64,000 bases of DNA from Streptomyces sp. L2 (GTDB taxonomy: Bacteria; Actinomycetota; Actinomycetes; Streptomycetales; Streptomycetaceae), in assembly GCF_004124325.1 (NCBI RefSeq), contig NZ_QBDT01000001.1, positions 3,782,001 to 3,846,000 on the forward strand, read 5' to 3'. Shown one piece after another: positions 25,741 to 34,305 of this stretch. Below the pieces are notes generated by a model, which saw only the letters and a program-made list of their open reading frames with translations, was not told where the DNA came from and searched no databases. The position numbers were made by a program, and so were the translations under genes. The first letter of the stretch is position 1, and each line of letters begins with the position of its first letter.

Positions 25741-26598
25741 TCACTGCGGGTGCAGGGCGCGCCGGGCCCGGTTGATCACCGCCTGTGCGTCCGCGCCGTA
25801 CACCGCAGACTCCCGCAGCGTGTTCCACACCCGCAGATAGACCGCGACGGAGTCCGCGTCGTCCAGCCACAGCTCAGCGTGCCAGTCCTCCACCACGACC
25901 CGGCGATCGTCGTACACCCAGAACCCGTTCCCCGGGTAGATCTTCAGCGACGCGGAGAACGGCACGATGCCCAGCTCCACCGTGTCCAGGCCGACCACGG
26001 CCGACAGCCGGTCAAGCTGCGCGGCCAGCACCGCCGGCGGGCACACCAGCGAGCGCAGGACGCCTTCCCACATCATGATCCGGTACGTTCGGCCCCGCTC
26101 GTACAGGCCTTCCTGCCGGCGGATCCGGGCCCGTACTGCGTCCTCCGTGTCCCGGGGGGACTGCATCAGGTTGGCGTGCCGGGTGAGGACGTGCCGCGCG
26201 TAGTCGGCGGTCTGCAGCATCCCGGGGACGAGGACGTTCTCCCAGATGGTGAGCACCGTAGTCCGGTCGTGCTCGGCCGTGATGGCCTCCTGGACCGGCC
26301 GGTGCCCGGAGGCCAGCTGCCGCCGCCAGGAGCGGATGTGCGACTCGAAGCCGCGCAGCTGGGCGAGCAGCCCGGGCACGGCGCCGGGCTGCCCGGTGGC
26401 TTCGGCCCACGCCTGGAGTTCCTCGGCGGTGGCGGTCTGCCGGCCGTTCTCCAGCTTGCTGACCTTCGACTTGGTCCAGCCGCCGCCGAGGCGCTCCACG
26501 AGCTGGGCGCCGGTGAGCCGACCGCCGGGGGCCGTGAGCCGCAGCTCTCGCAGGGAGAGCCCGAGCGCTTCACGGGCCTGCTGGTAGTCAGTGCTCAC
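25741..26598 (-). CDS. XRE-type regulator with DUF5753 domain
   Basis: 285 residues. The N-terminal helix-turn-helix covers about residues 8-65 (LSLRELRL, then GGGWTKSKVSKLENGRQ). From about residue 95 it has the DUF5753 pattern, including VPGMLQTADYAR, typical of the large Streptomyces WhiJ-like regulator family whose C-terminal domain may bind a ligand. A DUF397 partner is usual in this family, but here a DUF6879 gene comes directly upstream on the same strand, 12 bp apart. They are probably an operon read from right to left. Confidence 0.85.
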   Translation of the reverse strand: MSTDYQQAREALGLSLRELRLTAPGGRLTGAQLVERLGGGWTKSKVSKLENGRQTATAEELQAWAEATGQPGAVPGLLAQLRGFESHIRSWRRQLASGHRPVQEAITAEHDRTTVLTIWENVLVPGMLQTADYARHVLTRHANLMQSPRDTEDAVRARIRRQEGLYERGRTYRIMMWEGVLRSLVCPPAVLAAQLDRLSAVVGLDTVELGIVPFSASLKIYPGNGFWVYDDRRVVVEDWHAELWLDDADSVAVYLRVWNTLRESAVYGADAQAVINRARRALHPQ

Positions 26599-26609
26599 CG
26601 GACCTCACG

Positions 26610-27347
26610 TCACGTGCCGTTGATGTCGAACTGGGCGTACGGAACTGCATGATGCCAGGCCGCGTCACGTGCCTGGCAGTACCGGTTCACGGCGGCCGGC
26701 TCGGTGATGAGTTCCGCCCCGGTGAGATGGTCGTCCTGGTCGAAGAGCAGGCGGGCCACCAGCCGGGAGTCGAACAGCCAGAAGTCCTCGCCGGGCAGGT
26801 GCAGCTGCTCGGCCTGCGCGCGGGAGAGGTTGCGGATGTCCTCGCCGACGGCGCAGTTCCGGGCGGCGTTGCTCCGCAGGTACAGCTGGCCGGGGGTGGC
26901 CGGGCTGTCAACCAGGCGTACGCGCTCGAACCGCTTCCCGGCCGCGGTCTGCGCGCGGACGTTGCGGCACCACGCGTCGTCGTAGTCCCAGTCGATGCGC
27001 TGCCCCTTGGCGTGCTGGGCCCACTCGTCGGTCTGCTCGTCGCTGGCGTAGCGGCGCCGAGTCTCCAGCCGCCACGCGGTGTGCTCGAACGTGGTGAACA
27101 GCCTGTCGAAGTCTTCGGCGGCGTCGATGAGCCGCGGGCTGTCGTCGCGGGGCCCGAAGTCGACCAGCGTATTCCGGGGGACGACGACGGCTACCTCCCC
27201 ATCGTTGAGGTGCTGCAGCTGGGCGAGGTCGGCCGGGTCGGTGAGCGGCGGCCCGTGCACGATGACCTCCCCGGTGCTGAGGTCTTCGTGGATGGCGGGG
27301 CAGCCGCCGCCGCCTGAGCCGGTGCCGTTGAACCGAAGTCGTCGCAT
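26610..27347 (-). CDS. DUF6879-family protein
   Basis: 245 residues. The C-terminal part with Trp-Arg-Leu-Glu and WLFDSRL near residue 190 matches the DUF6879 proteins that travel with XRE/DUF5753 regulators in actinomycetes. The N-terminal 50 residues are Gly/Pro-rich. It is the first gene of the operon with the regulator and is divergent from the small plus-strand genes after 27522. Function of the family is unknown; a signalling partner of the regulator is the natural inference. Confidence 0.7.
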   Translation of the reverse strand: MRRLRFNGTGSGGGGCPAIHEDLSTGEVIVHGPPLTDPADLAQLQHLNDGEVAVVVPRNTLVDFGPRDDSPRLIDAAEDFDRLFTTFEHTAWRLETRRRYASDEQTDEWAQHAKGQRIDWDYDDAWCRNVRAQTAAGKRFERVRLVDSPATPGQLYLRSNAARNCAVGEDIRNLSRAQAEQLHLPGEDFWLFDSRLVARLLFDQDDHLTGAELITEPAAVNRYCQARDAAWHHAVPYAQFDINGT

Positions 27348-27521
27348 CGCGTTCCCCTCCTGATGTCCTGGGCGTGGGGACCAGCCTTGCCCGAGGAGCC
27401 GGGCGCGGGGCAGTCCCTCAGGCGGTCCGCATTAGAAAAATGACGCAACTCTCTGCGACGGTCAAGAAACTCTGCGAAACCTGTACTGCGGTGAGCAACC
27501 CAGCGCCCCTACCGTCCACGT

Positions 27522-27731
27522 ATGGCCTCCTCACCCATCAACAATGTCGACCCCTTCGTCGCCGTCGAGCGCCTGCGTACGGCACTGGACCAGGCAGGCA
27601 TCGTCCTCCCGTCCCTCGCGGTCGATGCGGCATCCCCGAGCCTCCGCCTGGTTGAGCTGGGGCGGGTCCGATCGGACATCGCGCTCCGCCTGGCCGACGC
27701 CCTCCAGCAGCGAGCCGAGACCCCGGCATGA
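27522..27731 (+). CDS. Small protein of unknown function
   Basis: 69 residues, mostly helical, without cysteine or membrane segment. The ATG overlaps no other gene and the stop overlaps the next ATG (ATGA), so the two are translationally coupled. The 174-bp gap to the divergent DUF6879 gene probably holds the promoters of both. Small proteins of this type are common in Streptomyces regulator islands. Function unknown. Confidence 0.6.
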   Translation: MASSPINNVDPFVAVERLRTALDQAGIVLPSLAVDAASPSLRLVELGRVRSDIALRLADALQQRAETPA

Positions 27732-28111
27732 CCGCCGTAGCGCTGGACCTTCCGGCCGAGGTCGTAGACGTGCTGGCCGTCAGACTCCCGCAGCTGGACG
27801 GGCTCGCCGTCGACCGGACGCGGGGCCGGGACTGCGTCTGGTGCGGCACCCCCCTGAACGCAGAGACGGCCGTCGACCTCGGCGAGCGCACCAGCCCCCT
27901 CTCCGGCAGCAGCTCCATCTGCGGCATGCGCTGGTTCCCCCGGGCCTGCCACGCCTGCACCGCCCGCTACGCCCGCCGCGCGCTCATGGACCACAGCACC
28001 ACCTGCACCCTGTGCACGACGGAGGACACGGCCGCGGCCTGCGTCGTCGGCCGCGGCCTGTACCGGCTGCAGAGGAGGTGCCGGCAGCCCCGCTCGGAGC
28101 CGGCCGGATAG
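27728..28111 (+). CDS. Zinc-ribbon-like small protein
   Basis: 127 residues with at least seven cysteines in CxxC-like groups: CVWCG (about residues 36-40), CHAC near 75 and CTLC near 94. That pattern suggests one or two zinc-binding sites, as in many actinomycete mobile-element proteins. The gene is coupled to the preceding one by an ATGA overlap. It is not a known enzyme; a nucleic-acid or protein-binding role is possible. Confidence 0.65.
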   Translation: MTAVALDLPAEVVDVLAVRLPQLDGLAVDRTRGRDCVWCGTPLNAETAVDLGERTSPLSGSSSICGMRWFPRACHACTARYARRALMDHSTTCTLCTTEDTAAACVVGRGLYRLQRRCRQPRSEPAG

Positions 28112-28236
28112 CCCTCGCTCCTGGCCCGCGCCGATGGGGTCAGGAACGGGCAGGGTCTCCAGCAGTCCCCGACGGCGAACTTGGGGTGCTGCTGGGGTCG
28201 GCCGCCGCTCGGTCTCTACGGCGCCGGGCGGCGGCC

Positions 28237-28473
28237 TCACCGCACGAGATCGAGGCGTACGCCGATCACCCGGCAGATGCGCAGCAGCACGTCCAGGGTG
28301 GGGTTGGCCTCGCCCGCCTCGATGGCCTGGTAGTGGCTGCGGTTCAGCGGCACCGCCAGGTAGACGTGCTCCTGGGTGAGGTTGCGGTGGAGGCGCTCCT
28401 CGCGGATGCGCTGACCGACGCGGCGGCGTTCGTGGAGTTTCCAGAGGTCGGCGTCGGGCGAGTCGTGCGGCAT
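28237..28473 (-). CDS. XRE-family transcription regulator (short)
   Basis: 78 residues from ATG 28473. A helix-turn-helix occupies about residues 18-75: a VGQRIREERLHRN start, LTQEHVYLA, then HYQAIEAGEANPTLDVLLRI, which is the Cro/C1 pattern. An in-frame extension to 28617 would add a Cys/Pro-rich, unlikely N-terminus. Short XRE proteins near att sites often control lysogeny or excision. It is the last gene of the element before the tRNA. Confidence 0.8.
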   Translation of the reverse strand: MPHDSPDADLWKLHERRRVGQRIREERLHRNLTQEHVYLAVPLNRSHYQAIEAGEANPTLDVLLRICRVIGVRLDLVR

Positions 28474-28712
28474 TCGACAAACGCTGTGACCAGCGTCATC
28501 CGTTGTCAGCCTGCCACCAGCAGGCTTTTTGTGATCAAGACAGTCCGGATGAAAGGGTGCGACTGGGAAACAGTTGCACTGGGCAAAAGACGGGGGCTGG
28601 CCTTGGCCGCCCCCCATACAGGCGCCCGCGCCCGCGCGCGGGCGGGATGCGGCCCGGCGTACCTCTGTCCGCCGGATCCCGTCATCCTGGCTCTGGCCCC
28701 GGCCAGAGCAAG

Positions 28713-28742
28713 CCGCCCCACCCCCTGTCCGGGGTGGGGCGG
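28713..28742. terminator. Intrinsic terminator hairpin
   Basis: Perfect inverted repeat CCGCCCCACCCC / GGGGTGGGGCGG with a 6-nt loop, the first of two neighbouring hairpins. Confidence 0.75.
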
Positions 28743-28760
28743 TCTACGTTTGTACGCACG

Positions 28761-28787
28761 GCCCCCGCCGATCTCCTCGGCGGGGGC
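28761..28787. terminator. Second intrinsic terminator hairpin
   Basis: Perfect 11-bp inverted repeat GCCCCCGCCGA / TCGGCGGGGGC with a 5-nt loop, 18 bp after the previous hairpin. Together they would insulate the element from the tRNA gene. Confidence 0.75.
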
Positions 28788-29032
28788 CGCCGCCCGCGGG
28801 CCGGATCTCCCCATCCGGGGTCCCGCAGGTGACGACGAGCCTCTGTCTGGCGCGCGTGGGGAGCCGCGCCGTCCCCGTCTTTCGCTAGGCACTCTAAAGC
28901 GCTCAACGTTTTGTTCAAGTGCCCAGGACCGCCGCCACCAAACCGTGATCATCTGGCGTTGTGGACTCTATGCGGACTCAGGGCGTGAGCACGCCCCCCG
29001 AGGGAGTACCTCGGAGGGCGTCTGACCTGCAG

Positions 29033-29080
29033 TGGAGCCTAGGGGAGTCGAACCCCTGACATCTGCCATGCAAAGACAGC
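29033..29080. other. Probable right attachment site (3' half of tRNA-Ala)
   Basis: Phage and mobile-element genes run up to the 3' end of this tRNA and ordinary chromosomal genes begin on its other side. Integration into tRNA 3' ends restores the tRNA on one side. The matching direct repeat is expected left of this window. No copy is visible inside it. Confidence 0.5.
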
Positions 29081-29105
29081 GCTCTACCAACTGAGCTAAG
29101 GCCCC
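29033..29105 (-). tRNA. tRNA-Ala (anticodon TGC)
   Basis: On the minus strand the sequence folds as a standard cloverleaf: acceptor GGGGCCT / AGGCTCC, D-arm with AGCTCAGTTGGTAGAGC, anticodon stem around loop CTTTGCATG giving TGC, and T-arm with GGTTCGA. The discriminator base is A and the CCA end is not encoded. The 3' end points left, toward the prophage, as expected for an integration target. Confidence 0.95.
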
Positions 29106-29287
29106 GTGAGGGAAGCACCAGCCGAACGAACCGCTTACCGGCGGGTGCCGCAGACCAGAATACCGGGTCACCCCCCGTGGCTGGCAAAAAGATTGGGGCT
29201 CCCCGCGAATGACCACGCTCCGTAAGATGCTCGACGTGGTTCGCTACAGCGAACCGCGGTTTTCAGGGGAAGCGATGGGGAGACGCA

Positions 29288-29836
29288 ATGGACGCCGCAC
29301 AGCAGGAAGCCACCGCGAGAGCGCGGGAGCTGCAGCGGAACTGGTACGGGGAGCCGTTGGGGGCGCTCTTCCGTAAGCTGATCGACGATCTCGGGCTCAA
29401 CCAGGCCCGGCTCGCGGCAGTCCTGGGACTGTCCGCGCCGATGCTCTCGCAGTTGATGAGCGGTCAGCGCGCCAAGATCGGCAATCCCGCCGTGGTCCAG
29501 CGGGTGCAGCTGCTGCAGGAGCTGGCGGCACAGGCCGCGGACGGCAGCGTCAGCGCGGCCGAGGCGACGGAGCGCATGGACGAGATCAAGAAGTCGCAGG
29601 GGGGCTCGGTGCTCAGCAACACCACGCAGACGACGAGCAGTTCGGGGGCGCCGACGGTCAAGCGGGTGGTGCGCGAGATCCAGTCGCTCCTGCGCTCGGT
29701 GGCCGCCGCCGGTGACATCATCGAGGCCGCCGACACCCTCGCCGCGAGCCAGCCTGAACTGGCGGAGTTCCTCCGGGTCTACGGCGCCGGCCGCACGTCC
29801 GACGCGGTCGCGCACTACCAGTCCCACCAGAACTGA
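29288..29836 (+). CDS. Helix-turn-helix DNA-binding protein
   Basis: 182 residues. The helix-turn-helix is at about residues 33-62 (LGLNQARLAAVLGLSAPMLSQLMSGQR). A helical, Ala-rich segment (75-100) and a Ser/Thr linker (115-125) follow, and a C-terminal helical domain ends the protein. It is a conserved chromosomal gene beside the origin region in Streptomyces by its context. Target genes are unknown. Its promoter region lies between it and tRNA-Ala, about 180 bp. Confidence 0.8.
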   Translation: MDAAQQEATARARELQRNWYGEPLGALFRKLIDDLGLNQARLAAVLGLSAPMLSQLMSGQRAKIGNPAVVQRVQLLQELAAQAADGSVSAAEATERMDEIKKSQGGSVLSNTTQTTSSSGAPTVKRVVREIQSLLRSVAAAGDIIEAADTLAASQPELAEFLRVYGAGRTSDAVAHYQSHQN

Positions 29837-30123
29837 GCCCACGGCCCGGCGCACCGGAAGGGGGCCCGGGAGCCGGGCCGGAGCCGGGGTTCGAGAAGGG
29901 GCCGGCGGGGAGGCGGGGCCGGCATCGAGGGAGCCGGGACAACGGGGCCGGGACACGAGGGCCGGGACACGAGGGAGCGGCCGGTGTCGCAGAGCCGTCA
30001 GGTCCCGCCGGTCGTGCGGCCCAGGACGGTTGGGCGGCCTGCACCGACACGCGCCGCCCGCGCCGCATGCCGGCGGGGGCGAGGGGGTAGCGGGGGACCG
30101 AGGGGGAGGAGCGACGGACTGCC

Positions 30124-31758
30124 ATGGGTGAGGTGTTCGCCGGCCGGTACGAGCTGGCCGACCCGATCGGGCGCGGCGGGGTGGGCGCCGTGTGGCGTGC
30201 CTGGGACCACCGCAGGCGCCGCTATGTGGCCGCCAAGGTGCTCCAGCAGCGGGACGCCCACACACTGCTCCGCTTCGTCCGGGAGCAGGCGCTGCGCATC
30301 GACCACCCGCATGTGCTCGCCCCGGCCAGCTGGGCCGCGGACGACGACCAGGTGCTGTTCACCATGGACCTGGTCGCAGGCGGCTGCCTCGTCCACCTCG
30401 TCGGCGACTACGGCCCCCTTCCGCCGGCGTTCGTGTGCACCCTGCTCGACCAACTCCTGTCCGGGCTCGCCGCGGTGCACGCGGAAGGTGTCGTCCACCG
30501 TGACATCAAGCCCGCGAACCTGCTGCTGGAGGCCACCGGCACCGGCCGGCCGCGGCTGCGGCTGTCCGACTTCGGCATCGCCATGCGGCTCGGCGAGCCC
30601 CGCCTGACCGAGACCAACCTCGTGGTGGGCACCCCGGGTTATCTCGCCCCCGAGCAACTGCTGGGCGCCGAACCGGACTTCCCCGCCGACCTGTTCGCCG
30701 TAGGGCTGGTCGCCCTGTATCTCCTGGAGGGCGCCAAGCCGGACGCCAAGGCCCTCGTGGAGTACTTCGTCGACAACGGGACGCCGGGGCCGCCCACGGG
30801 CATCCCGGAGCCCCTCTGGCAGGTCGTCGCGACCCTCCTCCAGCCCGACCCGGAGGCCCGTTTCCGCACGGCCACGGGGGCGCGCAAGGCGCTCGCCACG
30901 GCCCGGGAACTCCTGCCCGAGCCGGGCCCGGACGACGAGTTGATCGAGATCTTCGACCAACTCGGCCCGCTGCCACCCGGGTTCGGACCGGACGGCCCGC
31001 TCAAGGCGGCGTCCGGGGTGGCCCCGGAGCTGCGGCGCCCGAACCGGGCCGAGACCACGGGGAGCGACGGACCGGAGCCGACCGGCAGCCCGGGCACCGG
31101 CGCCGCCGCCCGGAACCGGGCGACCGGCACCGCCGCGACACCGCACACCGACGCCACGCCACCCACCGACCCCCGCCTCACCACCGGGCACGGTACGGCG
31201 CCCCCGCTGCCCGCCATGTCGGACACCGGCAGCTTCCCGCTCCCGCCGCCCCAGCCGGCGACGCCTCCGGAGCCGTACACCCCACGGCCGTACACCTCAC
31301 AGCCGTACGCCCCGCAGCCGGGGCAGGAGGGCACGGGCCACCCGGCCGATGCGGTCGCCCATCCCTCCCCCGCCGTACCGCCCCACGAGCGGACGGACCC
31401 CGCCCACCGGAATCCCGCCGGCCGGCCCGGCGCCCTCTGGTCCGGGGCCTCCTGGCCGCCCCACCCGCCCACGCCGACGCCACCGCCGCACCCGCGCCCC
31501 CACGCCGACACCTCCACGGCGTCGTACACCGCTCACGATCCACAGAACGGGAGCCCGGCACAGCGGGTGGCGGGCGCCGATCGGCCGGGAACCGCCGAGG
31601 CCCGTCGGGCGCCCCGCACGCACCGTGCCCACAGCCGTGCACGGGCCCGGCGCACCACGGGCCGCCGCCCCGGTCCCCCGGCCAAGGCGGCGATACCGAT
31701 CCTGCTCCTGGCACTCGCCTGCTACGCCGTCGGTTTCTGGGCGCTCGCCCGCGGCTGA
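30124..31758 (+). CDS. Membrane-anchored Ser/Thr protein kinase
   Basis: 544 residues. The kinase domain (about residues 8-265) is intact: Gly-rich loop GRGGVG (17-22), catalytic Lys in AAKV (about 38), HRDIKPAN (about 123-130), DFG (about 145-147) and APEQ (about 176-179). Residues 280-515 are a disordered Pro/Thr/Ala-rich linker. A single membrane segment (about 522-541) is at the very C-terminus with only a few residues outside, so it has no PASTA or sensor domain. It ends 37 bp inside the convergent gene downstream, an overlap of coding ends. Confidence 0.9.
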   Translation: MGEVFAGRYELADPIGRGGVGAVWRAWDHRRRRYVAAKVLQQRDAHTLLRFVREQALRIDHPHVLAPASWAADDDQVLFTMDLVAGGCLVHLVGDYGPLPPAFVCTLLDQLLSGLAAVHAEGVVHRDIKPANLLLEATGTGRPRLRLSDFGIAMRLGEPRLTETNLVVGTPGYLAPEQLLGAEPDFPADLFAVGLVALYLLEGAKPDAKALVEYFVDNGTPGPPTGIPEPLWQVVATLLQPDPEARFRTATGARKALATARELLPEPGPDDELIEIFDQLGPLPPGFGPDGPLKAASGVAPELRRPNRAETTGSDGPEPTGSPGTGAAARNRATGTAATPHTDATPPTDPRLTTGHGTAPPLPAMSDTGSFPLPPPQPATPPEPYTPRPYTSQPYAPQPGQEGTGHPADAVAHPSPAVPPHERTDPAHRNPAGRPGALWSGASWPPHPPTPTPPPHPRPHADTSTASYTAHDPQNGSPAQRVAGADRPGTAEARRAPRTHRAHSRARARRTTGRRPGPPAKAAIPILLLALACYAVGFWALARG

Positions 31759-33188
31759 GCCCTCCGGGCCACGACCGTCCACACGCCCAGCACCAGCAGC
31801 AGGGCGGTCCCCGCACCGATCCCGCAGGCGGCGACCACCTTCATCGCGGGGTCACCGCCGCCCCCGGTATGGCCGATACCGCCGGTGCCGCCGGTTTCAG
31901 CCGCGAGACGGTCTCCGGGGGTGACCGTGAAGACGCCGGCCGGCACCGGCTTTCCGGCGTAGCCGGGCCCGTCATGCGCCCGGCCGTCGACCCGGACCCG
32001 GAGCGTCACCGTGAAGGGTCCCGCCCCGAAGGTGTCGCTCATCCGCGTGCTCAGGTGCAGGACCAGGTAGTAGTCGCCGGCGAAGCGGACGGAGCTGACG
32101 CCGCTGACGGGGGCGTACCGGTTGGCGTACTCCACGGGCGGCGCCGGGTCGAGGGCGGTGGTCTTCGCGGTGCCGGTGTAGCCGAGGGCCGCGTTGTCGA
32201 CGGACCCGCGCACGGGGTTGTAGAGCGCGAGGTTCAGCGCGCCGCCGACATAGCCGTGGCCGCCGGAGGAGCCGCCCAGTTCGGCGGTGGCGGCCAGTTG
32301 CTGTCCCCAGTCGGCCGGCACCTTGTAGAAGAGGGTCTCGCCGGGGGCGATGCGGGTCTGCCAGACTCCGGGCCCGAGCGGGCGGGCGAAGGCGAACCCG
32401 GTACCGCCCGACCGCTGCCGGGCCTGACCGGTGGCGGGCTCGGGCGAGGCCGAGTTCCAGCCCCCTGGCGCACTGGTCGCCCCGGCCTTCTTCAGGGCCG
32501 GTTCCGTGACGGGCGCGATCTCCAGACCCCAGCGCCGCGCGGAGCCCGCCGTACCACCGGACGCCGCAGGCCCCTCTGACCCCTCTGACCCCCCGGACGC
32601 CCCTGGCCCCCCGGACGCCTCCGCGCCCGTGCCGCCGGAGTCGAGCCGCTCGACGAGCACGTAGTACGTCCCGGCCCCCTGGCACACCGCCTTGCCGGCC
32701 TGGCGCCGGCCGAGGGCCGTGACGGGCCGGGGGCTGAGTCCGGCGCCGAACTGCTCGGAGGCGTAGGAGCAGGAGCCGCCGTGCGCGTCCTTGACCGAGA
32801 CGTGGATGCCGTCGGTGGCGGCCACGGTGGCGCCGGCCGGGGGTACGGCGGTGACGGGGACGTACGCCGTGGTGGCGGCGTGCAGTTCGAGGCGGTAGTA
32901 GAGCTTGCCGCCGGGCGGGATGGAGCCGCGGTAGGTCCGGCCGGGCTCCAGCAGCGGGGCGCCGGCGGTGCCATTGGCGCCCTCCACGGCCATGTCGCCG
33001 GGGGTGAAGCCGTACGACGGCCCGCCGGCGGCCGTCGCCGTGGCCCCGCCGGGCAACGCGGCCAGGGCACCCAGCACAAGCGCGACGACCGCCGTACGAC
33101 GCGCCGTACGACGCCCCGCCCGGGAGCCGGCCGCACACCACCGCGCAGCCGCGGGCAACCGATCACGCCACCCCCGCACGCGCCACAC
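31722..33188 (-). CDS. Secreted protein with C-terminal membrane anchor
   Basis: 488 residues from the GTG at 33188, preceded by GGAG; an ATG at 33302 is the alternative. The N-terminus is basic (Arg-rich) and then hydrophobic (VVALVLGALAALPGG), a signal peptide cleaved after about residue 50. A large beta-rich exported part follows with an internal Gly/Ser-rich insert (about residues 180-205). A single C-terminal membrane segment (about 458-480) and a basic tail anchor it. Proteins of this architecture in Streptomyces are of unknown function. The 3' end overlaps that of the kinase gene. Confidence 0.7.
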   Translation of the reverse strand: MWRVRGWRDRLPAAARWCAAGSRAGRRTARRTAVVALVLGALAALPGGATATAAGGPSYGFTPGDMAVEGANGTAGAPLLEPGRTYRGSIPPGGKLYYRLELHAATTAYVPVTAVPPAGATVAATDGIHVSVKDAHGGSCSYASEQFGAGLSPRPVTALGRRQAGKAVCQGAGTYYVLVERLDSGGTGAEASGGPGASGGSEGSEGPAASGGTAGSARRWGLEIAPVTEPALKKAGATSAPGGWNSASPEPATGQARQRSGGTGFAFARPLGPGVWQTRIAPGETLFYKVPADWGQQLAATAELGGSSGGHGYVGGALNLALYNPVRGSVDNAALGYTGTAKTTALDPAPPVEYANRYAPVSGVSSVRFAGDYYLVLHLSTRMSDTFGAGPFTVTLRVRVDGRAHDGPGYAGKPVPAGVFTVTPGDRLAAETGGTGGIGHTGGGGDPAMKVVAACGIGAGTALLLVLGVWTVVARRAQPRASAQKPTA

Positions 33189-33307
33189 CCCCTGCCGCTC
33201 CAGATGCCTTCGTGTCCTCGGCGGCCGCCCGCCGGACCGTGGCCATCCTGCCCCTAACGCACCCCGGTCATCCCCGCAATCCGTGCGGCCGCCGGGCGGC
33301 ACACAAA

Positions 33308-33333
33308 ACCCCGGCCGCGCGGGCGGCCGGGGT
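33308..33333 (-). terminator. Intrinsic terminator of the small downstream gene
   Basis: Perfect 11-bp inverted repeat ACCCCGGCCGC / GCGGCCGGGGT. Read on the minus strand it is followed by TTTTGTGT, so it fits the end of the DLW-39-like gene. Confidence 0.75.
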
Positions 33334-33363
33334 CTGTTCAGATTCTGGTGTCGGTACCGGTAC

Positions 33364-33492
33364 TCACGAACCCGTGGGCACGGAGTCAGTCGCCTCCGTC
33401 CACAGGTCCTGCTCGGCGCGATCCGCCTGGATCTGGCGGTACACGAGGAGCCCGCCGATGGCGGCCAGTGCGACCAGGAGCAGCTTCTTCAC
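33364..33492 (-). CDS. DLW-39-like small membrane protein
   Basis: 42 residues from GTG 33492. An N-terminal hydrophobic segment (residues 4-18) is followed by a charged helix with the motif EQDLWTEATD near the end, which gives the DLW-39 name. Such proteins sit beside gyrA in many actinomycetes. A start at 33546 would add a Pro/Arg-rich stretch without support. Function unknown. Confidence 0.8.
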   Translation of the reverse strand: MKKLLLVALAAIGGLLVYRQIQADRAEQDLWTEATDSVPTGS

Positions 33493-33546
33493 CGCGCGAC
33501 CTCGTCTTTCCTTGACGTAGGGGACCTCTGGCGCCCGACTATACAC

Positions 33547-33840
33547 ACCGACCGATACCGATCGGTGACCTGCGTCCGCCCCTCAACTCCCGCTCAGCAC
33601 CGAGCGATACGGCGGGACTGAGCCGCTCTGATCTGAGGGTGATCACATCCTCACGGACGGTCACTTTGCCCCTTCTTCGCCGGACCTCGCCGGTTTGATG
33701 AGGTTTCCGGCCTTCTTGCGCCCATCCGAGTGGTGTTCATCTGAACATCGCCGCGCCACGAGCCGAGGTCCACCACTTCCCGGCCCACATACACATCATG
33801 AGGAAAGTACGCAAATCGCCTGACCCGAAAGTGAGGGGCC
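33547..33840. other. Intergenic region before the small secreted protein
   Basis: 294 bp without a supported gene. It includes the likely promoters of both flanking genes and a moderately AT-richer stretch around 33640-33760. I see no strong repeat or hairpin. Confidence 0.5.
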
Positions 33841-34167
33841 ATGACCCAGAACAAGGTCATGAAGCTGTGGACCGCCATCGTCACCGCCTTCCTCGCGCTG
33901 TGCACGGCGCTGGGACTCGTCACCGCCACCACCGCGGCGGCCACGCCCCAGAACTCCAGCCCCGTCGAGAACACCGCGCAGCGGACGGTCCCGCCGATCC
34001 CGGCGGCCCACCAGTGGACCTGGTCACCTCACGCCAGCGCCCTGCCCCCCACGATGAAGCAGCGCATCCGGGCCGAGGCCCACGGCAAGTCCCCCAGCTG
34101 CCGCCACGGCTCCCTCCCCGACACGGCCGACCTCGCGGACGAAGTCCTCGCCCCGCTCGACTGCTGA
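33841..34167 (+). CDS. Small secreted or membrane protein, conserved in Streptomyces (possibly DUF6344)
   Basis: 108 residues. Residues 1-33 are a signal peptide or anchor: a basic start (MTQNKVMK), then a hydrophobic run AIVTAFLALCTALGLVTA. The exported part is polar, with two cysteines (about residues 87 and 108). Only the last residue is a cysteine, which is unusual. Similar short proteins are encoded near gyrA in Streptomyces; the DUF name is from memory and unsure. Confidence 0.65.
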   Translation: MTQNKVMKLWTAIVTAFLALCTALGLVTATTAAATPQNSSPVENTAQRTVPPIPAAHQWTWSPHASALPPTMKQRIRAEAHGKSPSCRHGSLPDTADLADEVLAPLDC

Positions 34168-34238
34168 GCCAGTCACCTCCCCCGTACCGCGGACGTATCG
34201 ACCAGACGGCGACTTGCGTACGCACCAGTCGACACGGA

Positions 34239-34270
34239 AGACCCCCGGCGCCAGCTCAGGCCGGGGGTCT
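34239..34270. terminator. Intrinsic terminator
   Basis: Perfect 11-bp inverted repeat AGACCCCCGGC / GCCGGGGGTCT with a 10-nt loop, after the small secreted protein. Confidence 0.75.
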
Positions 34271-34305
34271 CGCGCTGTCCGGGGGCCGTGGCGCGTGAAG
34301 GTCGA

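Larger units (their letters stand above)
28474..29032. other. Non-coding right end of the integrated element
   Basis: No convincing gene is present in these 559 bp. They hold two strong hairpins (28713-28742 and 28761-28787) and a GC-rich palindromic stretch near 28622-28642. The region ends at the 3' side of tRNA-Ala and would contain the element-side half of the attachment site. Confidence 0.6.

Noticed and set aside
1-29032. Integrase or excisionase gene
   Set aside because: None of the ORFs shows a tyrosine recombinase (R-H-R-Y) or serine recombinase pattern, so the element's integrase must lie outside the window or be lost.
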